From Iris pallida (Eukaryota; Streptophyta; Magnoliopsida; Asparagales; Iridaceae), in NCBI GenBank assembly GCA_029216955.1, contig JANAVB010003400.1:19709760-19773759 (forward strand): a stretch of 64,000 bases of DNA, read 5' to 3'. Of this stretch, positions 57,324-64,000 are shown piece after piece. The notes beneath the pieces were generated by a model. It was not told where the DNA came from, did not search any database, and worked only from the letters and a program-made list of their open reading frames with translations. Every line of letters begins with the position of its first letter. Positions within the stretch are counted from its first letter, which is position 1. Made by a program: the position numbers and the translations under genes.

Positions 57324-59264
57324 ATTAATGTTATTTTTATTATTTTGTTGTCTTGCTAAATATTATTACTTGCATTATTATTATCATTTTAGAAAATTTT
57401 ACAAATATTTTTTAGCTAATTTCAAAGTAAATTTTGACTCTAAAATATTTTCTCGAATTATATGTATATAAATTTATTTGACAAGTTATAGTTTTGGCCT
57501 AAATACTCCTTATTATTTTTGAATAAGTACCTAAATATCTTCATATATAAAATATCGTTTTTATACTTAGAAATAGTATTTTGTCAAAACTTAGATTTTT
57601 CTCCCTAAAAAGATTTTTGGATTTTTAAGTAATTAAATTAATTGTTTTACTAAATAAAACTATTTTTTAAGTATTAAGAAAAGTTTTATAAAAGCATATA
57701 TATTATTTAACCCATTCTTTAGATATTTTTCCTGTCCATAACCAAGTCATTCCTTCGCCAATTCTAGACTACCTTATGTCGAACGTAACTAATTTGACCC
57801 TTCTGCACCCAATGGAACCGTCCGTGCCACCTGAGGTCACCTTGTATTGTTGTTGCACCAAAGTCACAGTTTATGCCACCTTGATCATCGCAGCGCACCA
57901 GGCGTCCTACCAGGCAAGACACCTTGCCATTTGCTGTTTATTTATTTTAACTCATATTTCATGAATTATTCATTATTTTCTTTATGCAAAATAAATTGTG
58001 ATACATGGCATAACCTGTTAGAACTTACTGTTTATTTATATTTCCTGCTATGTATTAGTTTTCTTACACATTAAACCTAGATTTAAGGGACCACCTTTAT
58101 GTGTTGCATTCATTGGCCTTGACACGTTGTACCACGAAGTTGTGTGTCGCATGTAGAATACGGACATGCGTGACTGGCTGGCCACCGGTACGTATAAGCC
58201 GTACGATAGGAATAACCGCTAATAAAGGTTGCATGCTTAGTTTGACTTAGCGGTTATAGAGGTTTTATGTTGTGGATACAACAATATAGGCATTGGGTGG
58301 GGAGGACAATTCCTTAGCGTATGGGCTTCGATGCACTTTCCCTTTTGTAACCCGTAAGCTCCGCCGGAGACGCGGGTCAGATTACCCATGATTACTGATG
58401 GCCACTGACGTTCTGCAGAATGTTATGCTCTTATTGATTGGGCCTCTGGTGCCCCAAGGGGGACTACGCCGATCCTATTTAGCCAGGGCCCATGCGTAGG
58501 AAGGATTGTTCTTAACCACATTTTACTTAGAACGGTTAGGCACCTTTATCCGTTAGGTACGAGTACTTTTGGTTTGGGTACTTGTATCTGACCGTGGCTT
58601 GGAACAATAACTTGTCGCGGATTAGTTCGTCACATCTTGTCCTTGTTTGGTTGTAGGTGTGACTTACTACTTCGATGAGAAGGTATTGAACTTTGTTGGG
58701 ATCCGGATACCATATTGGATTCATAGCATGGAAAGATACGTCACCATGAATTAGTTTACCATCTCCTGTCCTTGTTTGGTTGGGGGGATGGTAAGCTAGT
58801 TCAATATGTGTGTATTAGACCATATTATAATTCAATTGAGTTATTTATTTGAGCAATATTTATTCAGTTTATATGGCATGATATTATGTGTCTTATTACG
58901 TCCCTCTGAGGACCTGGTTATCTCGCCAGGTGTGTGCTCTTGTCTTTCGCAGGTGCTCTAGCTCTAGCCGTGACCATCTCAAATTCTTCGAGGATGATTG
59001 CGCTTGGATCGTCTTCGCTTCGCTCGCCAAAATCATTTCTTTTCTCATGTATTTTTTTTCTTTACTTGTTGGTAGTGGATTTGTCTTCGCCCAACATATT
59101 GTATCAAGATAATTCATTATCATTATATGATATCTTTTATTCATTTATTTTGTGTGGATGAGATTAGTCATGGTTCTACTGTATTTTACAGCTTACGTAT
59201 ATTAATTATACGGCTGGCATGTCTACGTTTCTAGTCCTACGTATTTTGGGACTGGAGCATTACA
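55117..59264 (+). mobile_element. Solo LTR of a Tekay-like element (4148 bp)
   Basis: It starts TATAAAACCCCTAAATTTTT (one G-to-A change from the usual TGTAAAACCCC) and ends GACTGGAGCATTACA. It is bounded by the perfect duplication GGAAG at 55112-55116 and 59265-59269. Composition follows the Tekay plan: AT-rich start with a TATA box (CCTATAAATAGGCAGG at 55717), a CCACC-rich block (55870-56960), T-rich and TTA-rich repeats (57045-57330), then conserved blocks shared with 27720-28861. Open frames in the CCACC block are low-complexity and not called. Removal of the LTR plus one GGAAG makes the surrounding gag frame continuous. Confidence 0.93.
57045..57330. repeat. T-rich TTTTGTTTTTG repeats and (TTA)n microsatellite in the solo LTR
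   Basis: TTTTTGTTTTG units at 57045-57120 and about fourteen TTA/ATT triplets at 57285-57328. Confidence 0.85.
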
Positions 59265-59269
59265 GGAAG

Positions 59270-60747
59270 CAGTCATGAGTGGAATGATGGACATAGCGGT
59301 GGAAGTGACAATATTTTGGGTCCTCTATTTCTGCCGCTCGGGGCTCGCACCTTGGTGGAGGGAGCTGGATCCTACCCCCTTGCAAGAGCATATCGAAGAT
59401 AGGTTTGACATGACCATCTTCAAATGAGTAATTCACCTTGGGCCACGGACCTTCCGCCTGTTTTAGTTCGGGCTTCTAGGTCACATCAACGACCATGGCC
59501 TGTTTGCCCTTATTGTCCCGGTTGGAGGTGGTGCCACTGTTGTTGTTGCTGGAGGTGGAACCAAGATGTCTGCTCTTATCCTTCCATCTGGGATGTGTAA
59601 TCCCAACTGGCGATCCTTCTTCAATTTTGCCTCTGTATTAGTAGCACTTATGATGAAGGTCGTCCAATCCCTGAACTGATCGTCACACATCCAGAGGCTA
59701 ATTGCGGGAAGCAACTTCTTCTGGCAGATTTCAATCAAGGACCTCTCAGGATTGCCTTGGGGCAATCTCATTGCGGTTTGACGGAACCGCTCGATATAGT
59801 TCCGTGTTAGCTCTCTCTCTCCCTGAACGACGTCCATGAGAGATGATATCGTTACATTATACCCCACTTCATAGAATCTTTCCAGGAACATGTGCTTGAA
59901 GCCGTCAAAAGAATGGATGCAGTTGTCAGAAAGGTTACGGTACCAGTCGAACGCGATCCCCTCCAATGCTCCGATGAATAATCGCGCGAGGATGGCGTCA
60001 CTATACAGCAAGTGGTCGGTTGTGACCTCAAAGTAAGTCATGTATCGACTAGCAGAGGTCGTTCCATCATAAGAATCGATATGGAATGGCTTGTGCCATT
60101 GTGGAAAAGGCACATCTCTCCATGCAATGGGATATGGCTGCCGTATTCTGAGGTCCCGAGAGGAGTCTCGGGCATTGAACATTGCCCGAAGCTCCTGGAC
60201 TTCCCTCCTTGGCTTCATCTGCAGCTGAAGGAATGGATGCTCCTTAGGGATCATCACCCAAATGAGGGGCGGTCATGTTGGAGTCCGTATTGATTGTGGG
60301 TCCCAAGCTTGTTTGTCCGGGCATCCTTGCCGATTGGGTTGGCAAGGTGGCTTTAATTTCGTCCACGGACTTGACCAAGGACAGGAGCATGGCTTTAAGT
60401 ACTTTTAGATGTTGTCGATCAGAAGGCGCTTTATGATCATCGTCGGCCATAAAGACTGTCCGCACGTTGGTAGAGGTGGAAGGGACTGTAGTAGAGGTGC
60501 TCTCTGTGTTATACCCCAGTGCCGAGAAATCATCGGGGAATATCGGAATGTCTTCCTCCTCGGACTCGGAAGGGGTGCTACCTCCTGTACAGGAAGCCGT
60601 ATTATCTTGGTGAGGGTGGTGGTCCTCAGGGAAATCCAAGTCTGTTGCACAGTTCTGGGGGACCTTTACCCCCTGTATGTGTTCTTGGTACACCGGATTA
60701 TCACATATATTGAGGGGACTGCTACCCCCAGCTTCATCTACTCTCAA
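59270..60747 (-). pseudogene. gag: Tat-type gag
   Basis: Two overlapping minus-strand frames. The upstream one (60747-60244) is acidic, Ser/Thr/Pro-rich and ends with a predicted helix (LKVLKAMLLSLVKSVDEIKA). A frame change near 60250 leads into 60257-59481 with the retrotransposon gag domain: WHKPFHIDSYDGTTSASRYM, RLFIGALEGIAFDWYRNLSD, NCIHSFDGFKHMFLERFYEV and GERELTRNYIERFRQTAMRL. After a stop at 59481 the reading continues in PELKQAEGPWPKVNYSFEDG-like sequence to a CHHC-type zinc motif (YCHFHRYVHHSTHDC) that ends exactly at the solo LTR. It would form the capsid; the acidic N-terminal part is of unknown role. Confidence 0.85.
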
Positions 60748-62281
60748 GGAGGCCGAAGGTGCACCACCGGGTGCTGGAAGCTTCTTTTTGGATCGAGTGC
60801 CTAAATAGACATCCCCTGTGGTTGTCAGTGGGAACCCTCTAGATGAGGGTCTCCTTGCAATACTGGTCCAGATTGCCGGGCTAGAAAAGCCGGTCTTCTT
60901 TCCTCCCTTGCCAGGAGGAACCTTTTGAGTTGAATTATAGGAGGCGAAAGAAAACTTCTTGTCCCCCAGAATTTACACCTGTTTCTTGAGTTGTTGTCGG
61001 ACAAGTGCTGGTTGCTGCAGTCGTCAAAAAACTGACTGCCGACCTTCAGGTGCTGCTGATTTGTCGCAGCAGTTGATGATGACTCGAGTGCAACGACGTC
61101 TCGAGAGAGACTCATTGCATGCCAATGCTGCCACCTTGCGTATGTGAGTAATCACCTCACGCAAGTCGGTAGCAAGCTGATCAACCTTTGCACCAAACTT
61201 GTGGACTCGGGAATCCCGAGCGCACGGGTACTTAGGTATCATGTTTCCTCCCTGATCTGTGGCTAGTAACAATACTTGCTCTGGATCGTTGGAGGGAGAC
61301 TTTAAAGACTCACCCCATCCGTTAGCCCTGGGGGACTAGACGCGGGTGGTTCTGTACAACTTTCCATCAGGAGCCCGTATAACAGTTAACGGGGCCCGCT
61401 GACAGTTAGTAACTTGGACAGTTGACTGGGCTTGTTCGGCCCACACTGCCCTAGACTTTTTTGACTTAGTGCATAGTAAAAAGAGTCCAGATTGATACAT
61501 CCCACATTCTCAATGGGCCTCATGGCGTCGGGTCCGCATGAGAGGCGGTTGATCACAGAGCTTCTGACAAGGTCGCATGAAATATCTTGTCTGAGGCCAG
61601 GATTAGCTGCCGCATGGGCTATCTTTTTCGGCCAGAGCTGGCTGCCGCATAGGCTATCTTCCTATGGCCAGAGCTGGCTGTCGCATGGGCTATCTTCCTG
61701 CGACCAGAGTTGGCTGTCGTATGGGTTATCTGCCTGCGGCCAGAGTTGGCTGCCGCATGGACATACTGCCCATCTCTCTTATGCGGTTTCTTCTTTGTCC
61801 GCATGGATTTCCCTTATGCCCCCAAAAACTCAGCATCGTAGTATTTTCCTCTGCTGGATTTTGGGACAGTAGAGTCCTCTGCGGTCGAAAACAAAGCCGT
61901 ATGAGAGCTTTGGTCATCGTCTTGGGCTGTAGAAGGAGCTTCTTCGAGAACTTGGTCGGGGATAATAGTTCTGTGCACCGACGTCCTACGAGTTCTCTTT
62001 GGGTTGGCTCGCTTCTGAGACAGGCTGGCGCTCCCTACAGAGAGCATTTCTTCGAAGGCTTGTTGGTTGAAATGAACCACATGCATTTGCTGCGTAGAGC
62101 CAAGCTTGGACGCATCAGATTGTGTCCCCAACTTCTCATCAGAGGAGAAGGACGTCCCCAGCAGAGTCGCCATTGTGTTTGCCATAAAAAAATCAAAGAC
62201 AGGTATTACAGAAATGCTGAAATTGATTGCAAACTCACTTGTACAAAGAAAAGCCTACAAAGAAATCCTAGGAAACAATCT
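60748..62281 (-). other. Leader / gag N-terminal extension of the Tat-type element
   Basis: Several broken minus-strand frames: MANTMATLLGTSFSSDEKLG from 62185, starting 97 nt from the LTR, and KVDQLATDLREVITHIRKVA near 61190. They may be relics of a long gag N terminus or an upstream ORF. From about 61530 to 61800 the DNA is a tandem series of GGCCAGAGCTGGCTGCCGCA + TGGGCTATCTTCCT (about 33-bp unit, at least five copies), containing the same CCGCATG core as the LTRs. No primer-binding site of a known type follows the LTR. Confidence 0.5.
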
Positions 62282-63153
62282 AAGTACAATTATTTAGTTT
62301 TGATTCTGGGGGGGTGACGGTAGAGGCTCGGGAAAGTGCTATCAACTCTGCCTTACTCCTTGGACTATCTGACGCAGTCCTTAGCTCTTGAAGAAATTGC
62401 TTTTCGAAGGTTGCCCGCCTTTTGCAGGGGTGTGGCACCCTGCTATTTATAGTTGTATGTATACTGAGCCGCATAGATTGCATGTGGCCACGTAGCAAAC
62501 TAGCACGTGAAGACCCGCTCTTTGGCCGTCATCTGTCGATTTGTTAGGATTTTGTTACAGAAAATCTGGGTAGTTAAGACTTGGTCAGCCTGCCACGTGT
62601 TCTGTCGTATGAATCATTTTGAGCCGCATGAGTCTCACAGTTTTTGACCATGTGGGGCCGCATGAGACTCATGCGGCTTAAGTCGCAAACTTCCTTAGCC
62701 CGCATACAGCTTAAGGATTTTAAGCCGCACAGATTCTGTATTTTGGCTGCATAAAGCTCATGCGGCTTGGGTCGCAGTCGCCTTTGGCCGCATGAAGTTC
62801 GGAGACTTGGGGCCGCATATGTCTGAGCCGCATAAGGTTCATGCGACTTAGGTGAAACTCCTTCTAGCCGCATGAAAAATGTATGAACCTTGCTTTTGGT
62901 GACGTTTGACGTCTTATCTTTTTTGTCAAAGTATCAGAGCTGTCATTTTTCTCAGTTTTGACAGAACTTGTCAGCTTTATCAGACGAACTGATCCTCTTA
63001 GCCGCATATCTTTCTTCTGCACTAGGTTGTCTATGGGCCGCATAAGGCATTGAATCTGTCATGCGGCTTTCCTTTATGCGGACCTGTTTGGCCCAAAGTA
63101 TATATGCGGTAATTTGTGATCCGCATGAACCCCATATTTTCCATTCTTCTACA
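62282..63153 (-). repeat. 5' LTR of inner Tat-type element
   Basis: 872 bp copy of 46774-47645. The minus-strand start TGTAGAAG lies immediately after an integrase coding sequence that it interrupts. Confidence 0.9.
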
Positions 63154-63664
63154 CTTGACTTACGAACTGAGGTCCGTTGTCATGGATAATTCTTCGAGGA
63201 ACTCCGAATCGATAGATGACATGATATTTGATAAAGCTGATAACACTGCTTGCCTTGACTTCGGCTAGAGGAATAGTTTCTGTCCATTTTGAGAAGTAAT
63301 CGGTTATAGCTAGGATGAACCGATGTCCTCGAGATGATGGTGGATTGATAGGACCAATGACATCCATGTCCCAGGCTTCAAAAGGCCAAGATGTTGCAGT
63401 GGGATACAAAAAATTCTGATGGTTGGTAGATAAAATCTGTATGGATCTGACATGCCTGGCATTTTTTGCATATTCAATTGCATCTGCCACCATAGTGGGC
63501 CAATAGTATCCCATGCGTATGATACGGTTTTGTAGCTTAGGACCAGGCTGATGTGCACCGTAGACACTGTCGTGAACTTCATGTAATATCTGTTTTGCTT
63601 CATCTCCCGCAAGACAATGCAGGAGCATACTGTTAAATGATCGACGATAAAGAGTCTTGGACAA
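63154..63664 (-). pseudogene. pol: Integrase fragment of the outer Tat-type element, interrupted
   Basis: The minus strand reads the zinc-binding part (ILHEVHDSVYGAHQPGPKLQ ... YYWPTMVADAIEYAKNARHV, where the second Cys pair is degenerate) and then the catalytic core: AWDMDVIGPINPPSSRGHRF (first Asp), ITDYFSKWTETIPLAEVKAS and RIIHDNGPQFVS (second Asp). Coding stops at the inner element's LTR, so the catalytic Glu and C terminus are missing. Confidence 0.88.
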
Positions 63665-63982
63665 GTGATTGTAATATAATCAGAGTGATCGGCGATGAAT
63701 TGTCGTAGCTTCTTTAGGATCCTCTGGCAGGATGTCATGCACTACAAAGTCGATAAAGGGGATTCTCCAATCCTCGATTGTAGTGCAAATCTCAACCGTA
63801 TTACTGAATTCAATATTTAGATTATTTTTGATACAGAATAATTCTCGATTAGCGATGACGATTAACTGTTGCCTTTTTACAAGAACAGCTAGTACTGCTG
63901 CTAGATTAGCGAGTGCATCGGCTTCTGTATTGCATGCTCGGTGTACATGCTTAATAAAGAAACCTGTGAATAATGTAGCCAT
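63665..63982 (-). pseudogene. pol: RNase H C-terminal fragment of the outer Tat-type element
   Basis: HVHRACNTEADALANLAAVL is the conserved end of the second, archaeal-type RNase H domain that Tat-group elements carry between the first RNase H and integrase. Frames then shift twice before integrase (DILPEDPKEA, then KKLRQFIADHSDYI). It continues beyond the right edge of the window. Confidence 0.75.
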
Positions 63983-64000
63983 CTTGACTGCTGCTTCTTG

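Larger units (their letters stand above)
46774..63153 (-). mobile_element. Non-autonomous Tat-type Ty3/gypsy element with gag-pro and an antisense plant mobile domain gene
   Basis: Two 872-bp LTRs bound the element. On the minus strand the order is 5' LTR, long leader, gag, aspartic protease, an untranslated stretch with tandem repeats, then on the opposite strand a spliced gene, a purine-rich tract (GAAGGGAGT) and the 3' LTR. Reverse transcriptase, RNase H and integrase are absent, with no relic seen. A 4148-bp solo LTR is nested in gag. Gag-protease style (CHHC knuckle, ILLGRLWIHDYIIVPSTLH) fits the Tat/Ogre group, in which extra ORFs, also in antisense, are known. No clear primer site or target duplication is visible, and the LTR end at the gag side lacks the usual TG/CA, so exact limits are uncertain. 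Confidence 0.8.

Noticed and set aside
61530..61800. CRISPR-like appearance of the 33-bp tandem series
   Set aside because: Units abut without unique spacers and the DNA is a plant retrotransposon.
62200..62281. Primer-binding site after the Tat 5' LTR
   Set aside because: No TGG-starting complement to a known tRNA 3' end next to the LTR on the minus strand, so none is annotated.
61664..62317. 217-codon plus-strand frame
   Set aside because: Begins in the 33-bp tandem repeat (GCRMGYLPA-type repeats in translation) and runs opposite the gag leader; no domain.

Overview
The window is plant nuclear DNA made almost entirely of nested, decayed transposable elements. I find no intact host gene, no rRNA or tRNA gene and no CRISPR array. 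A flowering plant is indicated by four things: Ty1/copia Sirevirus and Ty3/gypsy Tekay- and Tat-type elements with typical plant primer-binding sites, a CACTA transposon, a plant mobile domain gene, and captured fragments of the plant genes TOPLESS and BTF3/NAC-beta. The species cannot be named.

Layout from left to right. (a) 1-2528 and 11866-14482 are GC-rich then AT-rich stretches that look like long Tekay-type LTRs read on the minus strand. The first holds a 780-bp terminal-inverted-repeat element. (b) 2529-11865 is a complete but dead Sirevirus (LTRs of 958 and 988 bp, target duplication CTTAC) with gag, pol and an extra 3' ORF. (c) 14483-26914 is a minus-strand Tekay-like element with 2.3-kb LTRs and a perfect primer-binding site but no coding capacity. 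Its 3' LTR is interrupted by 4.5 kb of foreign DNA carrying a BTF3 exon, and its interior by a hAT-like MITE. (d) 26915-29686 is the 3' part of a plus-strand Tekay-like LTR followed by a gag fragment. (e) 30763-44486 is a CACTA transposon (TIR CACTACACCAAAA, TSD TAG) that picked up a TOPLESS exon and was later hit by a hAT-type MITE (TSD AGACCAGG) and a full copia element at 34846-41627 (TSD AATTA). (f) From about 44.8 kb to the right edge lie two related Tat-type Ty3/gypsy elements on the minus strand. The inner one (46774-63153, two 872-bp LTRs) encodes gag and protease but no reverse transcriptase, RNase H or integrase. It carries, on the opposite strand, a spliced plant mobile domain/coiled-coil gene with its own TATA box. 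Its gag is split by a 4148-bp solo LTR flanked by a perfect GGAAG duplication. The outer one supplies an RNase H and integrase fragment at 63154-63982 and a second antisense gene at 45567-46325.

The most interesting observations are four. The first is the RT-less gag-pro element with an antisense spliced plant mobile domain gene. The second is a short CCGCAT-type motif repeated in that element's LTRs, in the intron of the antisense gene and in the gag leader. The third is a 14-nt perfect self-complementarity between the LTR and the primer-binding position of the copia element at 34846-41627, which lacks a normal tRNA primer site. The fourth is gene-fragment capture by the CACTA transposon. 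Most disabling changes in the younger elements are in-frame stops that C-to-T or G-to-A changes could explain, as expected of methylated repeats.
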